From Diadema setosum (taxonomy: Eukaryota; Echinodermata; Echinoidea; Diadematoida; Diadematidae): a stretch of DNA of 64,000 bases. Positions 25,448 through 37,099 of the stretch are shown here, piece after piece. The stretch lies in contig CM067067.1 of NCBI GenBank assembly GCA_033980235.1, positions 37,885,639-37,949,638 on the forward strand, given 5' to 3'. A program made the translations under genes and the position numbers. Below the pieces are notes generated by a model. That model saw nothing but the letters and a program-made list of their open reading frames with translations. It did not search any database and was not told where the DNA came from. Position 1 is the stretch's first letter. The number at the start of each line of letters is the position of its first letter.

Positions 25448-25664
25448 TACTGTAAAACGACAAATGTTCATGTGCATTTTAATTTTGCGAGTTTCACGCG
25501 AGCCAAGATTCACAAAATTAAAATGCACACGAAGGCTCTTGTAAACACTATAGGCCTATGCATTGAATGTCAGAGGCACTTTGCGAAAATTACATGCCAC
25601 CAAAAAGGCCGTCGGCTCCAATTCGCGAAGATTTCATGCCGCTAAAATATCATGTTTTACAGTA
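25448..25664. mobile_element. MITE, TACTGTAAAACG-ended family, copy 1
   Basis: 217 bp from TACTGTAAAACG to ...GTTTTACAGTA. Short terminal inverted repeats of about 10 bp begin with TA. The interior has a hairpin whose arms are gtgcattttaatttTg and the complement aaattaaaatgcac. It also holds a gcgaa..atttcatgcc motif in two to three direct copies. It matches the copy at 63441-63652 over its full length. No coding capacity. Confidence 0.85.
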
Positions 25665-25808
25665 TGACTAATAGCTTTAAACTTGTGGGACAATGTCTTC
25701 TGTGATTGACATCTACGTAGCAGGAAATGTAGTAGCACTGATACATTGAATAGGAGGAAGAGAGTTATGGAAGCAAATTTTGAACACGCACTCTGTACAT
25801 GACATACA

Positions 25809-25840
25809 TACACACACACACACACACACATACACACATC
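25809..25840. repeat. (CA)n microsatellite
   Basis: CA repeats with a few TA interruptions. A separate (TG)n lies at about 25898-25914. Confidence 0.92.
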
Positions 25841-27119
25841 TTGTGAACAACCTTCAGTTGTGGGAGACGAGTGCTGTAACTCTGTTCAAGGAAAGTGTCT
25901 GTGTGTGTGTGTGTGCAACATACCACCTCCCAGGGGACCGACCCTTCTGAGGAATCATCAGCGAACAGGAAGTATTCTGGAGACACCGAGTCCCCACGTT
26001 CGACTCCACACCACTTTCTAGTCCGGTAATCAGGAACACGCTGAAGGCCAGCGCTGACCATAAAAAGAAAAAAAAAAGAGAGGAAGACCAATGGTTTGTT
26101 CTCTTTCTGCTCAGTTTACTTTCATGACATGTTCCTGTCTTCCTTGGGAGCTCCAAAACATTTTAAAAAATGGGGATGTAAAACAAGAAGAAGATTCGAT
26201 AAAAAGAGCTATTAAAACCGATAGCAAGACAGAGACATTGAAAACAGTGTGATTCAAGTCTTTTTTTTTTTCTTTTTTTTTTTGATAATGTTCTCACAAT
26301 AGAATTTGACCAAACTCACAGTTTAAAGAAAGGCCACATGTTATTGCAATCTGCTGTGTTTCATTTAGTTCTTGAAGGTACATGTAGGCTCTACATTGGC
26401 AGAAATATTTCGACATATTGATGGCATGACAATTTTTGCATTGAAATTGTACAGTGTAGGCCTACCTCAAATCCTTTTTTAGCACATTCCATTTGCACAC
26501 AGCAGCACACATAAGGTTTGAATAGTATTTGATTTCATTGAACTTTTCCTATGAAAAGCATTTCAATGTAATCAAATTTTGACTGGCATAAAGGGTCATT
26601 TTGTCCTGCTATAAGTTTACTGAAGGTTTACTGAAAATGTACTTTGTCCAGAAGCATTGGTTAGTTGTCAAATATACCATTTACTGGCCACTTTGTTGTT
26701 GCATGGTAATATGGTGTGAAGCAAAAATCAGAAACAAAATGCCAAATGGCATAGTTTAGGCCACAAATGTACACAGCAAGGGGTGAATTAAAGGTTAGGA
26801 GATGCTATGAATTCTCATTCATTCTTTGTCCTGTGATTCAGCAAAGTAACTTCCATGGAAATGAAGTGAGGACGATGTCTGCTTAAAAAGTACCCATGCA
26901 CGTATGGATGTCTTTGACAAGTGCAGCTTGGTTTTGGTCATGAAAAATATGGAGTTTGATGCGAGCATCAATAATGTGTGTTTCTGAGCTCTAAACTTCA
27001 CCTGCGTGACTACAATTTGGAGTCTTCTTTATGGATGTTTTAAAAAAAGGGTGAAATATTGCAATTTGGAGTTAACATAGTTTGCATGAGTTACACCATG
27101 GCTTGAACAATGAACTACT

Positions 27120-27560
27120 AATACGTACCATTTCGTACCTCATCTGAGTGATGGCCAAAGTTGGTTTTCTGCTGCCATTTGCTTGCCTGCGCGCATTGCA
27201 TTTGCCCTTCCAATTTGATGGTGATTACTACGAATTTCCTGCATTGTGGTGCGGCAAAGAACACCCTGCTCGCGAGGGGGCTTGGCTCGCGATCGAGGCT
27301 GTGCTGCCGAAGATCGCGCAATGCCAGGCGAAATCTGAGAAAAACATGTTTTGCCTCCTTGTGACGTGATTTGATTTGCTTCCAGGAAGTCTTACTCCCA
27401 CACTCAGATCATTGTGGTGCGACAGATAATTTATCACAAGAGGGGATGACCCCCAACTGACGATGAAATGTAGAAAAAAAAAAAACACAGAAGAGGGCGA
27501 CAGACCCGCGACACGTATCTGTCCACTTTCAAAGGCGCCTTTCGACCGCTTCATTCTCCT
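27120..27560. promoter_or_regulatory. CpG-containing unique intronic block, candidate cis-regulatory module
   Basis: Mixed-composition unique sequence with many CpGs (tgctcgcgagggggcttggc, tcgcgatcgaggctgtgctg, gaagatcgcgcaatgcc, gacagacccgcgacacg) in AT-rich intron. Open frames of 60-110 codons occur on both strands over the same bases, as expected from base composition. None resembles a known protein to my reading. Confidence 0.28.
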
Positions 27561-28439
27561 CGTCTATTCTCAAAATATATATGAAAATGTAAGGCTGATG
27601 CACTTTTTTGTAGGACAATTTTCAGTCGAAGATAATCGCTTCATCTACTCATAAAGCATGCATCTTTCTTCCTTGTCCTCTTTTGGCTGGTTTGTTTCAT
27701 CAAATTGCAAAATTTATTCATGATATCATTGTGGTTCTGTGTAAAAATAGGACTTTTTGTGTATGTGTGTGTGTGTGTGTGTGTGTGCACCATGTAATGT
27801 AAGATCAATTTTCATAATGCTTGCCAAAACACCCCCTCGCAATTTCCTTATTCTCATATCTTACCGATTACTTGTATGAGCAATTGATTATCCATACTTT
27901 CAGCAAGAGAATCAGCTCATCTAATTTTATAGCCCGCTTTTTGTTTAATTTCCTTTTTCTTAATCAAATAGCCTTCCTAGCATTTATTTCAAATCCTGGT
28001 TGGTTGTGGTTTGGCTGTTCAAGTAATTACAACACTTTAGCTGTAAGGTGTATTTGGTTTGTGTATTACAGTGAGAAATATTGATCTTCCATGATGAAAA
28101 TATTAGTCTGCTAATGTTGAATGCCCATGTCCTGTCCTCAGCTTTTTGTTGAGAGCTTGGAATTATCTGCCAGAATGTTAGTGAACATTATTACAAGTAG
28201 GGTATTTTGCAGCAAAGTTTGGCACTGAATCTGTAGACTTAGTGCTGTTATGGAAAAAGAAAGTGAATTGCGTGAAGATCTAATTAGAAAATTATTCTCT
28301 TTACACGTGAGGATCTGTATTCAGGGGGAACTCAGTGTGCATGCTTTATGCAGAATTCTATCTTCACCAAAAAGAGTGCAGTGGTGTTTTAAGTAGAACT
28401 CAGGAATTTTGGAGTAGAATGATGAAACAAACGCTTCAG

Positions 28440-28700
28440 TGAGATTATTTGAGATGTCTGTCAAGGCGGCAGCAGCCTGATTTCGTCAGGGTTCGTTTCC
28501 AACGACTCACATCTTGACACAAAGCTGATATATTGCTCGGGAGGCTGTGACCGCCGCTGGCAGGCCCAAAAAATTTACGAGAGATAAAAGTGACGAAATG
28601 CCCGAATCATCTCGCTGATTGTAAATTGGGTAATTTTCACCTCGGCGGCCAGCGACGGGGCATAAAGGCAGTAAATTCACGGTCTGCCATGAGTTTGTTT
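28440..28700. promoter_or_regulatory. CpG-containing unique intronic block, candidate cis-regulatory module
   Basis: A unique GC-balanced stretch (caaggcggcagcagcctgat, gtgaccgccgctggcaggcc, cacctcggcggccagcgacg). The words gccgctggcagg and gcggccagcg are near-inverted copies of each other about 90 bp apart. No coding similarity. Confidence 0.28.
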
Positions 28701-28893
28701 ACGGCAGAGATAATATGTTTGGGGGTCAACCCATGGATGAAATGCCATTTGTGTTGTGTTGTTTTCCTGTACTGCCAATGCCCTCACTGAAAGATTGTGC
28801 GGATCCAAGAAATGAAGAGCCGACAGAGATGGGGAGATGAAATCGGTATCGTTGCTAAGCAACTCCTGTCCAGACAATTGATTGTCAAAATAA

Positions 28894-28963
28894 AACCACA
28901 CTGTCACGCAGGGAAAGTGATATGATCATAACCACACTGTCACGCAGGGAAAGTGATATGATC
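28894..28963. repeat. 36-bp tandem duplication
   Basis: The unit beginning aaccacactgtcacgcaggg and ending aaagtgatatgatc occurs twice, perfectly, with a 36-bp period. This is a recent local duplication. Confidence 0.95.
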
Positions 28964-29193
28964 CCCCTTTAAGATCATGCGTGACCACTGAATGTCGTTA
29001 ACACTCATCAATGTTCACGGTCCGTTGTATTACGATGAATGTCATCGCACGTCTTTGAGGCACGTTACTAACGGCGCAATCAGTCAGATACGACAGGGAC
29101 TATCATCTTCAATGGTCAGTGCCACTGATTGGACCGCATCACCACTAGCGTCCGTTGCTGCCAGCTGTAAAATGTTTCTGATTAACTCGGGTG

Positions 29194-29582
29194 TTAAAGG
29201 GATGGTACAGTATTGGTGGAGATGAGAATTGGGCTTTTAACTTTTTGCGAGATACCAAGAAAACACTTGTGAAATAGTACAGAGCTAACCATTTTAAGAG
29301 GAATTCAAAGTTTATTTGATGAAAATCAGGTTTGGAATGGCTGAGACATCCAAAAACAAAGTAAAACAAAGCGATCATAATGAAGTGTGGGTCCCACACT
29401 TATTACAATCCCTCTGTTTTGGATATCTCAGCCATTTCAAAACCAATTTTCATCAAATAAGCATTGAATTCCTCATGGAATTACATGCTCTTTCATATTT
29501 CATAAGATGTTTCTCATTATCTCACCAAAAAATGTTAGAAAGCTGAAATTAGGTCTCAACCAAAACTATACGATCCCTTTAA
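29194..29582. mobile_element. 389-bp foldback/MITE element with TTAA ends
   Basis: The whole element is one long inverted repeat. The left end reads TTAAAGGGATGGTACAGTAT and the reverse complement of the right end reads TTAAAGGGATCGTATAGTTT. The inner arms also pair: gaggaattcaaagtttattt then gatgaaaatcaggtttgg on the left, against gaggaattcaatgcttattt then gatgaaaattggttttg from the right. The centre is the palindrome agtgtgggtcccacact. TTAA at both ends suggests piggyBac-type TTAA targeting, an inference from the ends only. It has no transposase. Its transcript would form a hairpin of about 190 bp. Confidence 0.88.
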
Positions 29583-31930
29583 TGTTGGGGTCCTGTTTGT
29601 GTGCAGTGCTAGTGGCATGATGATTTGGTGGACGTTTCTGCTAGTTACAGTATGATCTGCTAACAAATGGCAGAAAGGGTTTGTTTTTTGTTTTTTAAGG
29701 ATTCCATTAAAAATTTCAAAATTTCAGGCTATTACTCGCGCATTTTAATACAGGGCATAAAGCACAATGGAATGTGATGACAAAAGAACTTATTCTTTCT
29801 TCTTTTTATTCTTTGGCATCATTTTCTGCAGACCTCGGAAACTTTACTTCAAAGTAAATGTTTGAGGGATGAAAGTGTGTTTGTGTCGCTCCACTGCCAC
29901 CTTTATAAATGTCCAGATTTGAATGAATTGAAGTAAATCAACTTCAGTGCCAACATCATTATTTTTTCTTTAATGTAATGATTGTCCATCTTTCGTTCTC
30001 TCTCTCTCTCAAGAGAGAGGAAGAGATCCTTGTGCATAGTCCAGATGATTTTGACAAGAAAAATAATACTAATTTGACCTATGTGAGCTACTCTCAATAA
30101 AGTGGAATACATCAAGTCATTGAACGCCATTTGTTGCTGTCATCGCACTCCCAGATGCTGTTTGTGTGTTTGATTATCAAGGCCAAAGCCATTCCATGCA
30201 CATCCCCAAGCTGTCCAAAAAAATAATAATGAAATACAAAAACATGCACAAACATGGAACCTTCAGTGCTCTAGTTCTAAAATATAATACATGGGGGGGG
30301 GGGGATAGGTGACAAGGGTTGATAGAGGATGAAGGAAGATGGTTGGGTGGAATGGAACCATATTACAAAGAAGTCGGATAAAACAAAAGCCCCTTAAACC
30401 AAGGTGATTTTTGTGGTCCCAATTATTGATATAGATAATTTTTCAGTTTCTTCCCTGATATAGTGAGAAACCTGATATAAAAAGCTAATTGCCATACTTC
30501 TGTAATAGTAAGATTCCCTTCATTTGGGATTGCCGTGGGGGGGGGGGGGGGGGACTTGATGTAGTCATACTCTATTAAAGACAGACGACAAAACTGAGGA
30601 AGAAGATGGGAACATTAAGAAACAGAAAAGAACAATTGTATGATAAAAGTTATATTTGGCTCTTTTATAACCCTTGCAAATATCATAGTAATGCCATTGC
30701 TTGCTTGTTTTCTATGACAGTGTGTTCACATATCATGCAGGTTAGTTGTTTTTGTTTTTTGTTTTGTTTTTTAATTTGGTGCTACAATATTTGTCCTTAG
30801 CTATCTTTCTCCAAATCCTCAAACTCAAGAAACATTGATGATAGATTTTATTCACGAAATGGCATGGTATATCTGGCCCAAAAGTGAATCTCAGGTAAGC
30901 GCTTTGCATCCTCATATCTCCTACAGGGAAAAGACAATTCCACCATTATTTATACTATTTTGGAGTGGAATATAACAAAAAATCTAGTCGACTCTATGTT
31001 CATAATCAGTGTGCATTCACACTGTCTAAGTTTGTCTAAATGCTGTTATGTGCTTTGCCTTCTTTGCACACTACTGCCCCCCCCCCCAAAAAAAAAAGAA
31101 GATGCTAAATTCCACTTTCAATATTGCAAAATCACATTTGTTTGTGCTAACTTTGTCATACCAAGGAGGTTTACCACTTTGGTTTATTCAAAGTATCAAT
31201 ATGGGTAGGGTATGTTGATAATGTTGGCATCAATATTTTCAATGCTCAGTTGAATATCCTCATTTGAAATTCTTTTTTTTTTTAGGATTTCTTTATTGCT
31301 AAAAGGAACAACAGGAAGTTATTTAAATGTTTATCTGGGGAGTAAGCCATCGTCTTCCGTAGACATCCATAAACCCCTTTAAACGTCCCATGAAATGGTA
31401 AGCTTGATTTATGATGGTCATCTGTAGGAGTTTATCCGCCCGACAACCCCCCCCCCCCCCAAACATATCTCACTCTCGCTTGGGCTCGATAATATATTCA
31501 CATAATCACTCTCTCTCTCTCTCTCTCTCACCCTTTCTGTTTCATTCATCTCTCCCTCTTTCTTCCTCGCTGTCTTTCTCTCCACTCTCTCTCTATCTAT
31601 CTATCTCTCTTTGATGTTCTCATTTTGTCTCCCAGTTTTGTCCTCTTCTCTCCGTCTAACATATGCTCACCCATCAACACTTGTTCCTGACTCTTCTTCA
31701 CCCCTCTATAGCACATCTTCATCTTGTCTTTCTTTATTCCCCTTCTGCCCATTCCCAAATTCTTCTACCATCTCTGTTTTTGTTTCCTCGGGTTTGGTGT
31801 TTACGTATCTACAGTTTCTTTCAAAGTAGAATTTTTTTTTTTTTTTTTTACCTTCTTCCCTTTATGTAGTGATTTCCTGAAATTGATATTTCAACAAATG
31901 TCAATGACCATGAACCAGTTGTCTCCAAAA

Positions 31931-32131
31931 TACTGTAAAAGTGGAAATTTTCGCGCAACCAGAAATTAGCGCGGAAATAAAAGCACGCAAATATTATTGC
32001 TTACAATATCTTCTAGTAGTTGATGTCGTGATTCCACAGAATTGAAAACACGTGAAACTCTTCTTACCAGGTGGAGTGCAAGAAATTGGACGCACGAAAA
32101 TAGTCACACGAAAATATCCACTTTTACAGTA
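31931..32131. mobile_element. MITE, TACTGTAAAAGTGG-ended family, copy 1
   Basis: 201 bp bounded by TACTGTAAAAGTGGAAATTT and cgaaaatatccacttttaca, which are inverted repeats of more than 20 bp with one or two mismatches, followed by gta. The interior contains CpG-bearing gcgcaacc.gaa..tagc.cg and gcacg motifs shared with the copies at 52998 and 62983. No coding capacity. Confidence 0.9.
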
Positions 32132-32289
32132 ATGAACAAAAACAAAACAAGCAACCAACCTCGATTTAATTTAAAAAAAGAAGAAGAAAGCAGCTAGTCT
32201 GGTCATCACTGACCTTACTTTGGGTATGTCAGAGGTTGGTTTGCACTTCCTATCCTTGGATGAAGAGGAAGAGTCGGTAGCATCTATTA

Positions 32290-32355
32290 CCCCTTTTATA
32301 CTCCGCACGACTTCAGCTCGCTTCTGAAGCGAGCTAATTGCCAGTATAAAAGGGG
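32290..32355. repeat. Nested perfect palindrome (66 bp)
   Basis: Outer arms ccccttttatact (32290-32302) and agtataaaagggg (32343-32355) are perfect inverted repeats. An inner perfect hairpin agctcgcttc-t-gaagcgagct lies at 32315-32335. The two nested stems are separated by short unpaired spacers. It may be a tiny foldback element or an extrudable cruciform. Confidence 0.9.
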
Positions 32356-32499
32356 CATATGTTGTGGACAGTGGTCAAACATCTCAATGTGATGTAAGCC
32401 TAGCTAGAACTGATATCAGTGAACTAGCCTACATGAATGTTCCTTGCGGTGCTGGAAGGCAGATAGGAGGATGACTGTGATCTTAATAGTTTAACAGTT

Positions 32500-33060
32500 T
32501 ATGAAAATAGCAGCGAGGAATGATGCACGCCACAGTCGGCGTCACCAGTCTCGGGCCGGAAAACCATGCTCCCAAGACTCCCGAGACTAGACCGAGTCTG
32601 GTACGACCAGACTATAGAGAGTCTGTGGAAGGCTCCCAGTACAGCCCAGACGAGGAGGGGGAGAGAGCACGAGAGAGAGGATGCGAAACCAGCTTTCATT
32701 CATCGCTTATTATGTCGCCACTGTTTATACCGCTCATCGTTCGCCCCTCCGTCGCATCCAATTGCCTTCCTCGTGATCATCGCCGCCACATCCAGGACGA
32801 GATGTAACAAGACATATCTTATATATAGCTGCCTTTCTCTTGGCTTCAGATACGAGCAGTGGTGTGTCTGTACTTTGGCGCTACCTTAGCCTTGCTCCAA
32901 GGTTGTGTGCCAGTGCTGCTCTCCCCCACCTCCTGGATGGTGTCGATGATGTCGACCACATGGGTCACCCAGTGAAGAAGCTGTTTCCCTCCTGATGAGT
33001 TGTCACGTTTAGAAGTCCTGCCCGTAATTCGCATGAATCTGACTGACATGACACTCGATT
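32500..33060. promoter_or_regulatory. CpG-containing unique intronic block, candidate cis-regulatory module
   Basis: About 560 bp of mixed-composition unique DNA (ccacagtcggcgtcaccagt, ccgagactagaccgagtctg, catcgttcgcccctccgtcg) contrasts with flanking AT-rich repeats. It includes the imperfect inverted repeat ctcccgagactagaccgagtctggta...ccagactatagagagtctg. No protein similarity was recognised. Confidence 0.27.
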
Positions 33061-33456
33061 GATGAGCTTGAAGTGATTATCGTTGGAACAGAAAGTTTTA
33101 CCGCGAGGTCGGATGTTTTAAATGTGATGGTGCATTCTTATACTTTGCTGTAGAAAATATATCAAGAGCTTGATTAGATGCCCTCCCACTTGCAACTAGG
33201 ATGTCCAGGGGGAATTTTTGAGGGCGGCACTGTTGATGACATAAGAATGCTTAATTTGGCTTGATTAGAAATGTTGCTAGCCTTCTCTCAGGGTTTTCCA
33301 TATTAATTTATTGAGAAGGAAATTGTCTTTGCTAGTGTCATGCTGCAGTAACAGCTTTGGCCATGTATGTGAGAATTTTCGTCAAAAAGATGTTAAATTC
33401 CTGTGAAATAGAAGATTGTCATTTAGCGTGTACAATGTATCAATTTTACTTCTTTT

Positions 33457-34870
33457 TATGCCTCCGCCACGAAGTGGTGCCGGAGGCATTATGTTTTCGG
33501 GTTGTCCGTCCGTCCGTCCGTCCTTCCGTCCGTCCGTAATGAATTTTGTGGACAAGGTAACTATCAAAACCTGTTGAGGTATCCTAATGAAACTTGGCAT
33601 GTATGTGTATTAGGGGGTGAAGTTGTGCCTATCAACTTTTGGGTGCACATGCTCAAGGTCAAAGGTCAAAAGGTCAAGGTCAAATACATAAAATTTCACT
33701 ATTTGTATACATGTATTACCCAATTAAGATTCTCTGGTGAAAGTTTGGGTCATGAGGTCAAAGGTCAAAGGTCAAAAGGTCAGGGTCAAATACATAAAAT
33801 TTCACTATTTCCACCATACCTATTGAATGCCTGAAGATATTTTCTTGAAACTTAGTGTATATATGTATTACCCAATTAAGATTCTCTGGTGAAGGTTTGG
33901 GTCATGAGGTCAAAGGCCAAAGGTCAAAAGGTCAGGGTCAAATACATAAAATATCACTATTTCCACCATATCTATTGAATGCCTAAAGATATTTTCTTGA
34001 AACTTAGTGTATACATGTATTACCCAATGAAGATTCTCTGGTGAAAGTTTAGGTCATGAGGTCAAAGGTCAAAGGTCAAAAGGTCAAGTAAAAATATTAA
34101 AACTTCTTTTTTTTCTCCGTACCTTGGAAAATTGTTCAAGGTATCTTCATGGAACATAGTATATACATGTACTGACTGGAATTGATTGTATCTAGAGAAT
34201 GTAGGGTTCATGGGGTCAAAGGTCAGGGGTCAAAGGTCAAGTGCAACACTTCAAAATTTTACTATTTCCCTCATACATTGTATTTATGCAATGCCAGCAG
34301 GGTTATATTTTTTTTTTGCACTTGGTGTACGCATGTGTAACCTAATAGAAATTCTCTGGAAAGTTTTTTTTTCTTCTTTTTTTTTTGCCTCAAAGGTCAA
34401 AAGGTCAAAGATCAAGTGAAAGTGCTGAACTAACTTTTTTCCTCCAGGAAGTGGCTCAAGTTATCTTGAAACTTAGTACATATTATGCATGTTCTACCTG
34501 AAAGTGATTATCTTATGAATTTTAGGGTCAATGGCCAGATGAAAATGGTAACAATTTACTATTCAATTCAGAAATTCACACCAATTCTCCACACCTGTAC
34601 CTTGAAAATTACTCAATGCCTAAATGTATGAATGGGTCAAAGTCAAGTTAAAGTCCTTAAATCCCTAGATACATGCTCTCCTATTCATCCAACTAAACCT
34701 AGGTCAAGGAAGGTGAACATTCAACACATTTGTGAGAAATTTGTTATTTCAATATTTTGCCAATTTTGTGAAAATGTAGTCACACATTGTCTACATGTAC
34801 TATCTAGACCTATTGGGAAAATCATGTATTATGGCGGAGGCATACCAGTCGCCAAAGCGACATTTCTAGT
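33457..34870. mobile_element. ~1.4-kb repeat element with ~152-bp tandem units rich in AGGTCA direct repeats
   Basis: The ends are inverted. ATGCCTCCGCC at 33458-33468 is the reverse complement of ggcggaggcat at 34833-34843. The left end also folds on itself (tgcctccg-ccac-gaa-gtgg-tg-ccggaggca). A GTCC tetranucleotide run follows (33505-33537). The interior consists of units with an exact 152-bp period at 33719, 33871 and 34023 (ccaat.aagattctctggtg), then degenerate units near 34170, 34336 and 34492. Each unit has a block such as gaggtcaaaggtcaaaggtc then aaaaggtca, with roughly twenty AGGTCA half-sites overall. Similar repeats (GTCCGTCC plus AGGTCA-rich) are, from recall, common in marine invertebrate genomes. 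No transposase frame; the peptides are low-complexity. Confidence 0.82.
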
Positions 34871-35584
34871 TTTTTTTTTTTTTTTTTTTTTTGGGGGGGG
34901 GGGGGAAGAGGTGGGGATGGGAATGGGGGAGGGATAATTCACGCGCAGTGGATTTGGCCCTATGAAAATGCAAATCACTGATGGTACAAACTTGTAGAAC
35001 AGAGTATTTTTCCTTGCCCTATTAACATTAAGAAATAAAAGCGGTTCTCTCTTTGAAATCTCTGATGTAACAAGACTCAATAGACATGACAAAATGATTT
35101 CACTGGTCCCAACTAGTTTGCTAATAAGCCACCATATTGTCTGCACTAATGGAAGACCTTTAAGACTCAGTCTTGTAGCAAGGCTAGACATCATGTTGCC
35201 GCTCGAAAGTCATAGAACTAGCGCAGTGTTTTTGCATGCAAAACTGAAGTTTTGTAACTCCTAATAATCACAACTACATTGTAAAGTGGTTGCAACTGAA
35301 CATACCATAAGCTGATGGGCTGTCGTCATGGTATTTGGAACTAGTTTTAAATTGGAATTCTGGGATCAGTGTGGAGTTGAGTCCAGACCTGACAAAATAT
35401 ATATTTTTTATAATTTCATGATGAGGATTGAGGAATTCGATAACCCACTCTTTTTTTTTAAATTCAGTCGTCAATCAAGATGCGTGAAGGGACACGGATC
35501 CAGTGTGATATTGAATTGTAGACCACTTTCTGCTGTTTACTGAACTGGTCCTGAAGCAGTCTGACTTGTTTGACAGAAGCAGAC

Positions 35585-35598
35585 TTGACCTTTGACCT
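35585..35598. promoter_or_regulatory. Isolated DR1-type nuclear-receptor half-site pair
   Basis: The sequence tgacctttgacct on the + strand is AGGTCAAAGGTCA on the - strand, a perfect direct repeat of AGGTCA with one spacer base. It lies about 700 bp outside the AGGTCA-rich element. A second near-site, gaccctttgaccc, follows at about 35625-35637. This architecture binds HNF4/RXR/COUP-TF-class receptors; occupancy is unknown. Confidence 0.35.
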
Positions 35599-37099
35599 GC
35601 TTGCATGCAGTGATGTGTCAGGATCGACCCTTTGACCCTGGCACCTAATGATGTAAGGGGGCTAGTTACTTACCATGACAACTGACAATGCTCTCCATCT
35701 CTTTTGCTCTTTCCTATATCTATCTGTCTGTCTTTCTGTGTATCTGTCTGTCTATCAATCTATTTATCAATCGATCTATCCATCTATCATTCTTAGAGCA
35801 GAAATCAACAGTTCTGCAGCCGTACTAGAACTATGTTTTCACTTTGATTAACACATGCGATTCTGATCAGTGCCACTATTTCTCTAATTTTCAGGACAGC
35901 ACCTGAAACTTTAGAATTCCAGGACAGTTTCGTTCTATTGTTTTGTATATTCAAATTTTAATAATTCTTCTGTCAATCTCTGTGTTTTATAGTATTTAAT
36001 ATGTATCAAAGTGTGAGTGAACAAAAGGTAGTGGATTCACCTTCTAGACCTCATTTTATTCTAAGGGTGCATTCATAGCAAACTTTTCTGGTGAGAAACA
36101 GGGCTTTGAAACTGTGGTTTGTGGTTTATATTTTGCTATAAATGGTAATTGTTATTATTACAAACACGGTTTTCAAATATGGTGTAGAAAGGCACCGTGG
36201 AGGTACATTCCAAAACTGTGTTTTACTAGAAACAAAGTTTTGAAAGTCTTAATAAACGCAGCTGTGATCTCACTCAAATACGGTTTGAATGATGTTACAG
36301 TTGCACATGCCGTATTTGCCGTAATTGCGGAGAGACAAGCTGCGCACAGTGAGATGTGCAATGGCGGAGTCCGTGCGCTAGCGAGCCAGAAACACTCGGG
36401 GGAAAAACACTTTCAAATGGTCCTCTGTCAAACTGTGTTTCAAAATCTTGGTTTAAAACTCTGTTTCATGGTACGTAAAATCTTTTAAATTTGCAACCTC
36501 TACCTCAAGGCATAGTGGAATGCTCCTTTAATTCAGCCACCCTGCTGTAAAGAAGAGGTTGTGAGAGGTTGCTCAACTTCCTGACAGGGAATTTCGCTTC
36601 AGTAATTTCATTAGTGCCATGACTGAGCTTGGCATGCCAGTTCTGTTTGATTGACCTATGACCCCAACTCCTTACTGGGCAGGCAATATAACGTTTTGTC
36701 TCCGTTGTATAATATGCATGAGGTGGCATCACATGTGTCTGCTGTAATACAGGGGCTAGTGACACTGACAAGATGGGGGATGTTAAATATTAATGGCCAA
36801 TTTATCTCGATTTAAGTCATCAACAATGGATGATGCGCTTCAAGTTATCAGTTTTAGGCCAAAGTGTGAGAATAAGAGAGAAAGAGAGAGTACTAGATGG
36901 GTAGTGCAGTGATGAATGTGAGTTATGATCACGAAGCAGTAGAAATGAAACAGAACGGAAGCTGATTCATTCGACACTCAATGGAACACGCAAGGTGTGT
37001 TTTATTGTTTTCTTGGAAAAATTCCTCTTACGCGTCTTGCCTGAGTCATTAAATGTAGGCAGGACAGGAGAGATATGGTGGGTTTTCTGCACTTTTAGG

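Noticed and set aside
33502..33834. Open frame encoding Val-Arg-Pro-Ser repeats and Lys-Val-Lys-Gly-Gln repeats
   Set aside because: Translation of the GTCC tetranucleotide run and the AGGTCA arrays inside a repeat element. Similar low-complexity peptides are expected from every copy.
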